Shown here piece by piece: positions 47,572 through 57,311 of a stretch of 64,000 nucleotides of DNA. The DNA comes from Amycolatopsis arida (lineage in GTDB: Bacteria; Actinomycetota; Actinomycetes; Mycobacteriales; Pseudonocardiaceae). The stretch covers positions 563,731 to 627,730 of the forward strand of contig NZ_FOWW01000001.1 in NCBI RefSeq assembly GCF_900115565.1, in the 5' to 3' direction. Under the pieces are notes generated by a model that had not been told where the DNA came from, ran no database searches, and was given only the letters and a program-made list of their open reading frames with translations. Position numbers and translations under genes: made by a program. Numbering within the stretch: the stretch's first letter is position 1; each line of letters opens with the position of its first letter.

Positions 47572-50500
47572 ATGCGGCTCGCGACCACCTCCAGCGCGGA
47601 CACCCGGGACGAGGTGTCCGTCCCGACACCCGTGACCGGGGACGCCGGGCGCGACCGCACGTTCGTGTGGCGGCGGCTCGCCGTGGGGCTGGGCTTCCTC
47701 GCGGCACTGTGCGCGTTCGCGTTCCCGTTCCTGCCGGTGGTGCAGGACACCGCGCGGATCGTGTGGCCCGCCGGCGGCGACACCAGCCAGGTCAACGCTC
47801 CACTCAGCGGGTACTGGGCGCAGGACATGCGGGTACGCGTCCCGTGCGCGACCGTCCAGTCGGTGGACGTCCGCACGCCGGGCAGCGCGCTGCTGTTCGC
47901 CACCGTCCCGTCCGCCCGCTCCGAGGACGGCGCCGGCATGCAGCTGCGGATCGGCGACGGTCTGTTGGTGGCGTCCAACCGGGGCGAGCAGGTCGCCCGG
48001 CAGCCGCTGCCGCCGGAAGGCTGCGACGTGACCGTGTCCTCCACGGCGCGGCACACCACGATCAGTGTCGCCGGCACACCGATCTTCGACGAGCGGTCCG
48101 ACGTGCGGCCGCGCGTCGTCGGCATCTACACGGCGATCGACGCGGCGCACGACCCGATCGACGGGTTGTCCGTGTCGATCACCCCGGACACCCGCTACCA
48201 GTCGTCGCCGACCGGGTGGAAGACCGGCGTCGGGATCCTCGGCGTGCTCGCCTTCGTCGGCTGCCTGATCGCGGTGAACCGGCTCGACGCCGGGGTCGCC
48301 CGCCGCGCGCCGCGCTGGGCCCCGGTGGGCTGGTGGCACCTCACCGGCCGGGACATCACCGTGTTCCTCGCCCTCGGCGCGTGGGTGTTCATCGGGCCGG
48401 TGACCTCCGACGACGGCTACATCCTCACGATGTCGCGGGTCACCGAGGAGGCCGGCTACCTCACCAACTACCACCGCTGGTTCGGGGTGGCCGAGGCGCC
48501 GTTCGGCTGGTTCTACCACGTCTACGAGCTGATGACGCACGTGTCCACGGTGCCGCCGTGGATCCGGCTGCCGTCGTTCGTGCTCGGCCTGGTCAGCTGG
48601 CTGCTGATCAGCCGCGAGGTGATGCCGCGACTGGGCAAGGAGGTGCGCACCAGCCGCGCCGCGGGCTGGGCGGCCGCCGCGGTGTTCCTGGTGTGGTGGA
48701 TGCCGTTCAACAACGGGGTGCGGCCCGAGCCGGTGGCCGCGGTCGGCTCGCTGCTGGCGCTGTGCGCGGTGGAGCGGGCGCTGGTCACCCGGCGGCTGCT
48801 CCCGCTGTGCCTCGGGTTGCTGGCCGCCGCGTTCACCCTGGCCGCGACGCCGACCGGGCTGATCGCGGTGGCGCCGTTCCTGGTGGCCGGGCGGCCGCTG
48901 TTCCAGCTGCTGCGGCAGCGGGCCCGACAGAGCTGGCCGTCGGTGCTGGCGCCGATCGCCGCCAGCGGTGTGCTGGTGCTGTTCGTGGTGTTCGCCGACC
49001 AGACGTTCGCCACCGTGCTCGAGGCCACCCGGCTGCGCGCGCTGGTCGGCCCGAGCATGTCGTGGTTCGAGGAGCTGTACCGGTACCAGCTGCTGTTCAG
49101 CTCCACCGCCGACGGCTCGGCGGCCCGGCGCTTCCCGGTGCTGCTGCTCCTGCTGTGCACCGGCACGTGCCTGGTCGTGCTGCTGCGCCGCGGGCGGATC
49201 CCGGGCGCCGCGCTCGGCCCGAGCCGTCGGTTGATCGGCACGGTCGCGCTGTTCTTCCTGCTGCTGGCGCTCACCCCGACCAAGTGGACCCACCACTTCG
49301 GCGCGTTCGCCGCGGTCGGCGCCGCGATGGCCGCGCTCACCGCCCTCGCGACCAGTTCCAGCGTGCTGCGCTCGAAACGCAACCGGGCGGCGTTCCTCTC
49401 CGGGTTGCTGGTGGTGGCCGCGCTGGCGACCACGGGCCCGAACGCCTACTGGTTCGTGTCCAACTTCGGGGTACCGTGGTCCGACCGCGCACCCAGCATC
49501 GGCGGACTGGGGCTCTCCACGCTGCTGCTCGGCGGTGCGGCCATCGCGGCGGTGGTGGCGTTCCTGGAGAACGTGCGGGCCCAGCGGCCGGGGGCGCCGC
49601 AACCGCCGGAGCGGCGGGGCCGGTCGCTGCGGCTGGGGTCGATGTCGCTGGTCGTGGTGTGCGGGACGATCGCGGCGGCCGAGTTCGCCAGCATGGCCAC
49701 GGCCATCCAGGGGCAGCACGACAGCTACAGCCTGGGTGAGGCGAACATCCGGCACCTGTTCGGTTCGAGCTGCAACCTCGCCGATCACGTGATGGTCGAG
49801 CGCGACCCGGTGTCCAGCATGCTGGCGCCACTGCCACCCGCCCAGCAGGTCACCGTGGACGAGACCACGTCGGGGCCGGGTGGGCTGCCCGGGCCGGAGG
49901 ACGGCAACGGCACCACGTCGACCGGCTTCCACACCCGGGCCGCGCTGACCGGCGACCCGCTCGCCGAGCCGCCGCACGGGTTCACCACCGACACCGTGGC
50001 GATGTGGAGCAGCTACGACGAGCGGACCACGCCCACCGGGCGGCTGCGCACCGAGTGGTACGACCTCGCCGACCACCCGCCGCACGGGCAGCTCGTGCTG
50101 GCCGTGGCCGCGGCGCGGGGGAAGGCGACGTCGGTGCACGTCGAGTTCGGCCGACCGAGCCCGGAGGGGTTCCGGGTGGCCGACCGCAGGACCGTGCTGC
50201 CGCCGGGCGGGGGCTACGGCAACTGGAACGACGTGCGGATCAACCTGAGCGAGGTGCCGCCGGGCGCGACCGCGGCCCGCGTCGTGGCCGCCGACGACGA
50301 CTTCACCGAGGACGGCTGGGTGGCGGTGACGGCGCCGCGGGTGCCGACGTTCACCACGCTCACCGACAAGGTGGGCGACAAGCCGGTGTACATGGACTGG
50401 CCGACGTCGTTCGTGTACCCGTGCCTGACGCCGGCCAAGACCCGGGACGGGATCAGCGAGGTGCCGGCGTACCGGATCACCGCCGACACGCTGGCGTCGG

Positions 50501-50745
50501 AGGCGGACTGGGCCAGCAGCAAGGGCGGCGGGCCGAACGGGTGGCTCGAGGAGGTGGCCGACCAGCCGGAGGTGCCGAGCTTCCTCGGCGGTGAGCCGGA
50601 ACGCGCGTGGGGCAAGCTGCTGGAGATCGAGCCCTACGCCGAGGGCGCGCCGCCGACCGTGCTGCGCGGCCAGGAGGTGCACCCGGGCTGGTGGTCACCC
50701 GGCCCTGGCCCGGCGCAACCGGACGGCTCGGAACCCACCCGGTGA
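47572..50745 (+). CDS. Arabinosyltransferase of the Emb family (cell-wall arabinan synthesis)
   Basis: Encodes 1057 residues, the length of mycobacterial EmbA/B/C. It is a GT-C enzyme using decaprenylphosphoryl-arabinose outside the membrane. Helix near 30-50, an extracellular jelly-roll (about 70-220), then the catalytic loop SDDGYILTMSR at 279-289 with the Asp pair, followed by about 12 further helices. FFxxTPTKWTHHFGAFA-like LLALTPTKWTHHFGAFAAV and the large C-terminal carbohydrate-binding domain (LFGSSCNLADHV onward) complete the Emb pattern. Only one emb gene is here; the A/B/C class is not decided. It indicates an arabinogalactan-containing wall. Confidence 0.93.
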   Translation: MRLATTSSADTRDEVSVPTPVTGDAGRDRTFVWRRLAVGLGFLAALCAFAFPFLPVVQDTARIVWPAGGDTSQVNAPLSGYWAQDMRVRVPCATVQSVDVRTPGSALLFATVPSARSEDGAGMQLRIGDGLLVASNRGEQVARQPLPPEGCDVTVSSTARHTTISVAGTPIFDERSDVRPRVVGIYTAIDAAHDPIDGLSVSITPDTRYQSSPTGWKTGVGILGVLAFVGCLIAVNRLDAGVARRAPRWAPVGWWHLTGRDITVFLALGAWVFIGPVTSDDGYILTMSRVTEEAGYLTNYHRWFGVAEAPFGWFYHVYELMTHVSTVPPWIRLPSFVLGLVSWLLISREVMPRLGKEVRTSRAAGWAAAAVFLVWWMPFNNGVRPEPVAAVGSLLALCAVERALVTRRLLPLCLGLLAAAFTLAATPTGLIAVAPFLVAGRPLFQLLRQRARQSWPSVLAPIAASGVLVLFVVFADQTFATVLEATRLRALVGPSMSWFEELYRYQLLFSSTADGSAARRFPVLLLLLCTGTCLVVLLRRGRIPGAALGPSRRLIGTVALFFLLLALTPTKWTHHFGAFAAVGAAMAALTALATSSSVLRSKRNRAAFLSGLLVVAALATTGPNAYWFVSNFGVPWSDRAPSIGGLGLSTLLLGGAAIAAVVAFLENVRAQRPGAPQPPERRGRSLRLGSMSLVVVCGTIAAAEFASMATAIQGQHDSYSLGEANIRHLFGSSCNLADHVMVERDPVSSMLAPLPPAQQVTVDETTSGPGGLPGPEDGNGTTSTGFHTRAALTGDPLAEPPHGFTTDTVAMWSSYDERTTPTGRLRTEWYDLADHPPHGQLVLAVAAARGKATSVHVEFGRPSPEGFRVADRRTVLPPGGGYGNWNDVRINLSEVPPGATAARVVAADDDFTEDGWVAVTAPRVPTFTTLTDKVGDKPVYMDWPTSFVYPCLTPAKTRDGISEVPAYRITADTLASEADWASSKGGGPNGWLEEVADQPEVPSFLGGEPERAWGKLLEIEPYAEGAPPTVLRGQEVHPGWWSPGPGPAQPDGSEPTR

Positions 50746-51156
50746 CGGAGCGGGCGGCCGGCGGTCGGCGCCGATGGCCGCAGTGGCCAGAGGTCGGGGG
50801 TCGGGGTCGTCGCGCCAGCAATCGGAAGCCGGTGCCGTCCTGAGAGGGCGTCGGAAGCCGGTGCCGTCCTCGCCCGGATCAGGAGCGGGAATCAGGAGCC
50901 GGGTGCCGCCCGCCAGCGGCCAGGGGTCGGTGCCGATGGCGGTACCCGTCCGAATCAAGCGTGCGGGGCCGGAAATCAACTCCCACCGCACTGTACGTAG
51001 CCCCCACCCGCTACCGGGGGGCGTGCCCAGGTCCAGCCTACCGAGGTCGGGGGGTGCACGGTGGGTGTTCGGGAATCTGTGGACAACTGGGGTCGATCTG
51101 GGGGCGCGAAGGCTCCGTTCGGTTCCGATCGGCCGAGAAATCGACCGATCGGGTCA
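50746..51156. other. Noncoding region with direct repeats before the MFS gene
   Basis: 411 bp. TCGGAAGCCGGTGCCGTCCT is present twice, at 50822-50841 and 50851-50870. Related GGTCGG(G)GTC and GCCGATGGC elements recur across 50760-50945. No credible gene is present. Confidence 0.55.
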
Positions 51157-52514
51157 GTGCTCGCGATCCGGGCGTTCCGCCGGCTGTGCGGGGTCACCGT
51201 GCTGTGCAGCACGCCGACTGGCTCTCCCTGCTGGCGCTGACCGCGTTCGCCACCAAGCTGGTCGATGGTCCGGCCAAGAACTTCGCCTTCGGCGGCGTGG
51301 TGCTCACCCAGCTCCTGCCCGGCCTGGTGCTCGCGCCGCTCGGCGGCCTCCTCGCCGACCGACTGAACCGGCGCACGGTCATGATCTGCTGCGACCTCGC
51401 CCGTGCCGCGCTGGTGCTGTCGATCCCGCTGGTCGGCACGCTGTGGTGGCTGTTCCTCGGCAACCTCCTCGTCGGCTGCTGCGCGCTGCTGTGGATCCCC
51501 GCCAAGGACGCCGCGCTGCCGAACCTGCTGCGCCGGCCCGAGCAGATGGAGGCCGCCGGGCAGGTGGGGTTGGTGCTGACCTACGGCGTGTCGGTGGTGT
51601 GCGGTGCCGGGCTCTTCGCGGCGATCAGCGGGATTCCCACGGTGCTGGGCCTGCCCACGACGACGTTCGGGGAGCTCGGGCTGGCCAAGGTGGCCCTCAC
51701 CGTCAACGGCCTGCTCTTCCTCGGTAGCGCGCTGCTCGTCGCGGCGCGGTTGCCCGAGCTGTCCCGCCGGTCAGCCACGGCCCGCCGGCCGGCCACCCGC
51801 CGAACGGGCCTCGACCGGGCGCCGCTCCGCGACGGCCCGCGGTTCCTGCGCGACTCACCGCTGGTCGCCGGGCTGCTCATCGGCATGACCGGCGCGGTCG
51901 CCGCGGGCGGCGCCGTCGTCGGGTCGGCCGTGCCGTACACGGCCAGCCTCGGCGCCGGCGACGCGGCGTTCGGGCTGCTGCTGGGCGCGGTGTTCCTCGG
52001 CGCCGCCGGCGGGATGGCCGGTGCGCCCCGGCTCGCCCGGCGGCTACCCCGCGAGCGGGTGTTCACCAGCGCCATCACCAGCGCCGGCGGGGCACTGGCG
52101 GCGGTCGCGGTGACGCCGCACCCGGTGTCGGCCGTGCTCGCGGCCACCGCGCTGGGCGCCGGTGCCGGCGCCGCGTTCCTCACCGCGACCACGATCATCG
52201 GCAGCGAGGTCGACGACGCGGTGCGCGGCCGGGTCAACGGGGTGTACCAGCTGCTGGTGAAGGTGGTGCTGGCGGCGGCGGCCGCGCTCGCCGCCACGCT
52301 GGTGACGCTGCTCGGACCACGCACCGTCACGGTGTGGGGCGACGCGTTCCTGGTCGACGGGACCCGCCCGGTGCTGCTGGGCGCGGCGGCGGCGGCCGTG
52401 CTCGCCGGGCTCGCCGCCCGCCGCCGGCTGCGCCGCGCCCCGCGGCCGGTGCCGACGGGGACCGGCGCTGACCGGGCACCATCGATACCCTCGCGGACAT
52501 GGCCGAACACGTGA
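51157..52514 (+). pseudogene. MFS transporter with a 1-base frameshift near its N-terminus
   Basis: The main frame encodes about 433 residues from ADWLSLLALTAFATKL to the end with about 11-12 membrane helices, including LADRLNRRTVMICCDLARAALV (MFS motif A region) and a second repeat after PRFLRDSPLVAGLLIG. It resembles MFS_3/enterobactin-exporter-like permeases. The natural N-terminus is in another frame: GTG 51157 gives VLAIRAFRRLCGVTVLCST up to 51213. Joining them needs one extra base around 51211-51216 (AGCACG-CCGAC, expected AGCACGGCCGAC). Alternatively a shorter protein starts at a GTG near 51190-51205. The end overlaps cutA by 16 bp. Confidence 0.75.
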
Positions 52515-52825
52515 TCGTGGCGACGACCACCGACAGCGAGGACAGGGCGCGGGCACTGGCCGCCGGCGCGGTCGAGGCGAAGCTGGGCGCCTGCGCGCAG
52601 ATCGTCGGCCCCATCACCAGCGTCTACCGGTGGGAGGGCGCGACCCACACCGACCCCGAGTGGCGGGTGGAGATCAAGACCGCCGCGGACCGGGTGGCCG
52701 CCCTCACCGAGCACCTGAAGGCCGCGCACTCCTACGACGTTCCGGAGATCGTCGCCACCCCGATCACCGGCGGCAGCGCCGCGTACCTGTCGTGGGTGGT
52801 CGACGAGACCCGGCCTCAGTCGTAG
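52499..52825 (+). CDS. cutA: CutA divalent-cation tolerance protein
   Basis: Encodes 108 residues, a typical CutA1 trimer-forming protein: HVIVATTTDSEDRARALAAGAVEAKLGACAQIV, ITSVYRWEG, WRVEIKTAADRVAALTEHLKAAHSYDVPEIVATPI and YLSWVVDET. Function is loosely tied to copper tolerance. ATG 52499 lies inside the end of the MFS gene, and the 3' end overlaps the convergent cobIJ by 10 bp. Confidence 0.95.
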   Translation: MAEHVIVATTTDSEDRARALAAGAVEAKLGACAQIVGPITSVYRWEGATHTDPEWRVEIKTAADRVAALTEHLKAAHSYDVPEIVATPITGGSAAYLSWVVDETRPQS

Positions 52826-54342
52826 CGGCGCGGGGTCCAGACCACGCTGCCGCCGTCCGGGCGGGTGCGCACCCGCGTGCGGGACGAGCCGATGATCAGC
52901 AGGCAGCGCATGTCCACCCCCGCGGGGTCGAGCTCGCCGAGCGTCGACACCCGCACCGACTCCTCCGGCCCGCCGACGTCCCTGGCGACGACCACCGGCG
53001 TGTCCGGCGCGCGGTGCCGCAGCAGCACCTCCCGCGCCCGGCCGAGCTGTGTGGTGCGGCTGCGCGACGCCGGGTTGTACACCGCGACCACCAGGTCGGC
53101 CTCCGCCGCGGCGACGAGCCGGCGCTCGACCACCTCCCACGGCTTGAGCCGGTCGGACAGGGACAGCACGCAGTAGTCGTGTCCCAGCGGCGCCCCGATC
53201 CGCGCCGCGGCGGCCTGCGCGGCGGTCACCCCGGGCAGCACCCGCACCGGCACCTCCGCCCACGGCGGCCGTTCGGCCTGCTCCAGCACCGCCGACGCCA
53301 TCGCGAACACCCCGGGGTCGCCGGAGGACACCACCGCGACCTTCGCGCCCGACCTGGCCAGCTCCAACGCCTCCGCGGCCCGCTCGGCCTCCACCCGGTT
53401 GCCCGACGCGTGCCGGCGCTGCCCGGCGCGCTGCGGCACCTTCGCCAGGTACGGCCCGTACCCGACGAGGTGCTCGGCCTCGGCCAACGCGGCCTCGGCC
53501 TCCGGGGTGAGCCACCGCGGCCCGGCCGGGCCGAGCCCGACCACCACGACCTCTCCCCCGCCGCGCGGCTCGCCGGCGCCGGCCGCCGGAGCCGGCGCCG
53601 CGGCCCCCGAGGTGCGCGCCGCGTACGCCGGGCTGGCCAGCACCGCCAGCGAGAAGTAGGGCACGGTCTCCGGGTCCACATCGGACATCGACTCGACCCG
53701 CTCGGCGCGCCAGGTGACCCGCTCGACGTAGACGGCCTCGTCGAGCCGGCCGGCCTCGGTGAGCGCGTCCCGCACGGCACCGAACGTGCGGCCGAGCTTG
53801 AGCACGGCCGCGGCGTCGGTGTCGGCCAACCGCCGGGCCAGCTCGGGCGCCGGCAGCGTGCCCGGCAGGACGGTGAGCACCTCGTCGCGCTGCACCAGCG
53901 GGCGGCCCAGCGCGGCGGACGCGGCGCTCACCGACGTCACCCCGGGCACGACGTGCGCCTCGTACCGGTCGGCCAGCCGCTCGTGCATGTACATGTAGGA
54001 GCCGTAGAAGAACGGGTCGCCCTCGCACAGCACCACGACGTCCCGGCCCGCGTCGAGGTGCTCGGCGAGCCGCTTGGCGGACAGCTCGTAGAAGTCGGCG
54101 ATCGCGCCCTCGTAACCGCCGGGATGGTCGGTGGTCTCCGTGGTCACCGGGTACATCAGCCGCTCCTCGAGCTGCCCGGGCCGCAGGTACGGCTCGGCGA
54201 CCGAGCGCGCGATGCTGCGGCCGTGCCGGGCGCAGTGGTAGGCCACCACGTCCGCCGCGCCGATCACGCGAGCGGCCTTGACCGTCACCAGCTCCGGGTC
54301 ACCCGGCCCGAGGCCCACACCCCACAGCGTCCCCCGCGTCAC
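52816..54342 (-). CDS. cobIJ: Fused precorrin-2 C20-methyltransferase / precorrin-3B C17-methyltransferase
   Basis: Encodes 508 residues: two tetrapyrrole methylases in tandem. Residues 1-~240 are CobI ([59 protein letters not shown]). Residues ~265-508 are CobJ ([75 protein letters not shown]). A short Ala/Pro linker joins them. The fusion is common in actinobacteria. GTG 54342 overlaps the cobH stop (GTGA). Third gene of cobG-cobH-cobIJ. Confidence 0.95.
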   Translation of the reverse strand: MTRGTLWGVGLGPGDPELVTVKAARVIGAADVVAYHCARHGRSIARSVAEPYLRPGQLEERLMYPVTTETTDHPGGYEGAIADFYELSAKRLAEHLDAGRDVVVLCEGDPFFYGSYMYMHERLADRYEAHVVPGVTSVSAASAALGRPLVQRDEVLTVLPGTLPAPELARRLADTDAAAVLKLGRTFGAVRDALTEAGRLDEAVYVERVTWRAERVESMSDVDPETVPYFSLAVLASPAYAARTSGAAAPAPAAGAGEPRGGGEVVVVGLGPAGPRWLTPEAEAALAEAEHLVGYGPYLAKVPQRAGQRRHASGNRVEAERAAEALELARSGAKVAVVSSGDPGVFAMASAVLEQAERPPWAEVPVRVLPGVTAAQAAAARIGAPLGHDYCVLSLSDRLKPWEVVERRLVAAAEADLVVAVYNPASRSRTTQLGRAREVLLRHRAPDTPVVVARDVGGPEESVRVSTLGELDPAGVDMRCLLIIGSSRTRVRTRPDGGSVVWTPRRYD

Positions 54343-54962
54343 AGCTCGTCCTTGCAGGCGATCGCGTTGACCGCGGCGACGGCCAGCGCGCTGCCCCCGC
54401 GCCGCCCCCGCACCGCCAGGTACGGCGCGGGCCGGCGCTCCACCAGCGCCTCCTTCGACTCCACGGCGCCGACGAAGCCCACCGGCACGCCGATGATCGC
54501 GGCCGGGACGCCGACGCCCTCGTCGAGCAGCTCGAGCAGCCGGAACAGCGCGGTCGGCGCGTTGCCGATCGCCACCACCGACCCGGGCAGCCGGTCCCGC
54601 CAGAGCTCGAGCGCGGCGGCGGAGCGGGTGGTGCCCATGCGCTCGGCCAGCCCGGGCACCCGCTGGTCGGACAGCGTGCACAGCACCTCGTTGCCGGCCG
54701 GCAGCCGCCGCCGGGTGATCCCGCTGGCGATCATGTTCGCGTCGCACAGCACGGGCGCGCCGGATTCCAGCGCGGTGCGGCCGGCCTCCACGACGTCGAG
54801 GGTGTAGGCGAGGTCGTCGACGAGGTCGACCATGCCGCAGGAGTGGATCATCCGGACCGCGACCGCGGCGACGTCGTCGGGCAGGATCGCCAGGTCGGCC
54901 TCCTCCCGAATGGTGGCGAACGAGTGGCGGTAGATCTCCGCCCCGTCCCGGATGTAGTCCAT
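54339..54962 (-). CDS. cobH: Precorrin-8X methylmutase
   Basis: Encodes 207 residues. It moves the C11 methyl to C12, giving hydrogenobyrinic acid. Motifs: [36 protein letters not shown] (split) with the catalytic His in [46 protein letters not shown] and [19 protein letters not shown] 54962 directly follows the cobG stop. Confidence 0.96.
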   Translation of the reverse strand: MDYIRDGAEIYRHSFATIREEADLAILPDDVAAVAVRMIHSCGMVDLVDDLAYTLDVVEAGRTALESGAPVLCDANMIASGITRRRLPAGNEVLCTLSDQRVPGLAERMGTTRSAAALELWRDRLPGSVVAIGNAPTALFRLLELLDEGVGVPAAIIGVPVGFVGAVESKEALVERRPAPYLAVRGRRGGSALAVAAVNAIACKDEL

Positions 54963-56204
54963 CTACCCGTCCTCTCCTGCCCGCTGCGCTGCTTCCGCCA
55001 CCCGCGCCGCCGGAACCCAGCTGCCGCCCACCCGGTAGCCGCCGTCCGCGGCGAGCACGTCGACGTGGGGCCCGCGTGGGCGACCGCAGCGGCGCTCGCA
55101 CCCGGCGAGGTGCACCCGGTGGCCCGGTGGTAGCACGGGCAGCAGCCGGCGGGCGTCGGCCCGCACGTCGGCCCGCGACTTCGGGCACCCCGGCCGGCCC
55201 ACGCAGGCGCTCACCCCGGGGGCGGGGTCGGCGGGGTCGGTCACCAGGCCGGGCAGGTCCGGCGGTGTGGTCACCCCGGGCAGCAGCAGGGTCCGCCACG
55301 GCGTGACCACCACCCCCGCCGAGCTCCGGTCGGCCAGCCCGCGCAGGGTGGTGGCGGCCAGCTCCCCGAGCACCGGGGCGACGCAGGCGAAGCCGGGGTG
55401 GACGCCGACCGGTGGTCCCGCGCGGCGCGGCAGCCGCGCCGGCTCCGCCCGCCGGCCCAGCGGCGCCGCGGCGACGAGCAGCGCTCCCGTGTCCGGCAAC
55501 TCCCGCACCCGCCACGCGGCACCTCGGGTGGCGGTGAACGCCGCGGCGACGCCGAGCAGCGCGTCCACCGCGGCGGCCGCGGGTACCCGCAGCCCGGTGT
55601 CGGCGCCGGCGAGCAGCAGCGCTCCCTCGGGTCCGCTGCCATCCGGGCCAGTGGAGTTCCGGCGGTCGAAGCCGGCGTCGTTCGGATCGGCGAACTCGCG
55701 GCCGGTCACCGCTTGCCAGGCGACGTCGGGATCCTCCCCGGCGACGTCGCCCCTGCCGTCGTCGAGCGCGAACAGGAACCGGCCGGGCAGTCGGGCCAGC
55801 TCCGGGCGGGCGCACAGGGCCGCGTCGAGCTGCCGGACCAGCGGGCGCACGTCGAGCAGGCCCGCCGCCTCTCCGCCGTCGAGGCCGCTGGCCGGCGAGC
55901 CGAGGATGTTGCGGACCCGCTCGTGCCCGGGCGCGGGCAGCAGCCCGGCGGCGGAGAGGCGGCGGACGAGCTCGGGTTCGGCCCGGTCCAGGCCGCGCAG
56001 CTGGACGTTGCCCCGGGACGTGAGGTGTGCCGTGCCGTCGCCGAGGTCGGCCGCGCAGCCGGCGAGCACGCGGAGCTGGGCGGCGGTGAGCACCCCGCCG
56101 GGCAGCCGGATCCTGGCGACCGCGCCGTCGGCCGCGTCGTGCGGGGCGAAGACACCCGGGCACGCGTCGGCATGGGAGCGCGCGGGGGTGGCCATGGTGC
56201 TCAC
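54963..56204 (-). CDS. cobG: Precorrin-3B synthase CobG
   Basis: Encodes 413 residues. Nitrite/sulfite reductase-fold monooxygenase that hydroxylates precorrin-3A before ring contraction; its presence marks the oxygen-dependent route. Motifs: RIRLPGGVLTAAQLRVLAGCA, HLTSRGNVQLRGL, RVRNILGSPASGLDG, and the Fe-S cysteines SACVGRPGCPKSRADVR with HLAGCERRCGRP. Start GTG 56204 or ATG 56195. Repeat locus D lies just upstream. Confidence 0.92.
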   Translation of the reverse strand: MSTMATPARSHADACPGVFAPHDAADGAVARIRLPGGVLTAAQLRVLAGCAADLGDGTAHLTSRGNVQLRGLDRAEPELVRRLSAAGLLPAPGHERVRNILGSPASGLDGGEAAGLLDVRPLVRQLDAALCARPELARLPGRFLFALDDGRGDVAGEDPDVAWQAVTGREFADPNDAGFDRRNSTGPDGSGPEGALLLAGADTGLRVPAAAAVDALLGVAAAFTATRGAAWRVRELPDTGALLVAAAPLGRRAEPARLPRRAGPPVGVHPGFACVAPVLGELAATTLRGLADRSSAGVVVTPWRTLLLPGVTTPPDLPGLVTDPADPAPGVSACVGRPGCPKSRADVRADARRLLPVLPPGHRVHLAGCERRCGRPRGPHVDVLAADGGYRVGGSWVPAARVAEAAQRAGEDG

Positions 56205-56251
56205 TGTAAACGCCGGGTCCCCCGGGCTGGCCCACCCGGCGACCGCCGAGC

Positions 56252-56314
56252 GCCAACACGGCGACGTGAACGGCGAACACGGTGACGTGAAGCGCGGACA
56301 CGGCGACGGTTGGG
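56252..56314. repeat. 21-bp repeat family (locus D), three units
   Basis: Units at 56252, 56273 and 56294, e.g. GCGAACACGGTGACGTGAAG, are the reverse-complement form of locus A units. It sits between the divergent cobG and the ABC exporter operon. Confidence 0.75.
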
Positions 56315-56381
56315 TGCAGGTATGCGGTGGCTTGTAATAGATGTGCTATCTTCGGCAGCACTTACTTGATGGGGGTGAACC

Positions 56382-57311
56382 ATGACCGACCCGGATGTCG
56401 TGCTGGAGGTGCGCGACCTGCGCATGCGGTACGGCACGAAGGACGTCCTCGACGGGGTGACCTTCGCCGCCCACCGTGGCGAGGTGCTCGCCCTGCTCGG
56501 GCCCAACGGCGCCGGCAAGACGACCACGATCGAGATCCTGGAGGGCTTCCGCCGCCGGTCGGCCGGCCACGTGGCGGTGCTCGGCAGCGACCCGGCCCAC
56601 GGTGACGAGACCTGGCGGGCCCGGCTCGGGATCGTCCTGCAGTCCTGGCGCGACCACGGCAAGTGGCGGGTCCGCGAGGTGCTCGACTACCTCGGCGGCT
56701 TCTACGCGCCCTACGCCACGCCGGAGCGCCCGCGCCCGTGGAACCTGGACGAGTTGCTCGCCACGGTCGGCCTCACCGAGCACGCCGGCAAGAAGCTCCG
56801 GCACCTCTCCGGCGGCCAGCGCCGCCGGCTGGACGTGGCGATCGGCATCGTCGGGCGCCCGGAGCTGCTGTTCCTCGACGAGCCCACCACGGGGTTCGAC
56901 CCGCAGGCCCGGCGCGAGTTCCACGACCTGGTGCACCGGCTGGCCGACGCGCACGACACCACGATCCTGCTCACCACGCACGACCTCGACGAGGCCGAGA
57001 AGCTGGCCGACCGCATCCTAATCCTCTCCCGGGGGCGCATCATCGCCGACGGCTCCGCCGACGCGTTGAGCCGGCGGATCGCCGGTGAGGCGGAGGTCCG
57101 CTGGACCCGCGACGGCCAGCGGTTCGTGCACACCACCCCGGCGGCGACGAAGTTCGTGCACGAGCTGTTCAAGCAGCACGGCGAGGCGATCGAGGACCTG
57201 GAGGTGCGCAGGGCCTCCCTGGAGGACACGTACATGACGTTGGTGCGGCAGGCGGAGTCCGGCCAGGACGAGATCGTCGCCGCCCGGTTCCGGGAGGTGG
57301 GCGCGGCATGA
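56382..57311 (+). CDS. ABC transporter ATP-binding protein (DrrA/daunorubicin-resistance type)
   Basis: Encodes 309 residues. Walker A GPNGAGKTTTIEIL, Q-loop VLQSWRDHGKW, signature LSGGQRRRLDVAIGI, Walker B LLFLDEPTTGFDPQ and the switch His in LLTTHDLDEAE. A C-terminal extension of ~90 residues is typical of the DrrA class. It pairs with the permease starting in its stop codon. An AGCAC/GTGCT dyad occurs between 56345 and 56370 ahead of ATG 56382 and may be the operator of the XRE protein downstream (inference). Confidence 0.92.
   Translation: MTDPDVVLEVRDLRMRYGTKDVLDGVTFAAHRGEVLALLGPNGAGKTTTIEILEGFRRRSAGHVAVLGSDPAHGDETWRARLGIVLQSWRDHGKWRVREVLDYLGGFYAPYATPERPRPWNLDELLATVGLTEHAGKKLRHLSGGQRRRLDVAIGIVGRPELLFLDEPTTGFDPQARREFHDLVHRLADAHDTTILLTTHDLDEAEKLADRILILSRGRIIADGSADALSRRIAGEAEVRWTRDGQRFVHTTPAATKFVHELFKQHGEAIEDLEVRRASLEDTYMTLVRQAESGQDEIVAARFREVGAA

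Noticed and set aside
47191-50682. 1163-codon minus-strand frame opposite the Emb gene
   Set aside because: Composition of an antisense shadow (His, Arg, Gln, Gly) without any motif; the plus strand encodes a full Emb protein.
52816-56361. A single 1181-codon minus-strand frame covering cobIJ, cobH and cobG
   Set aside because: Only the first-numbered 1.5 kb is the true cobIJ frame; upstream of GTG 54342 the frame is a shadow of cobH and cobG.
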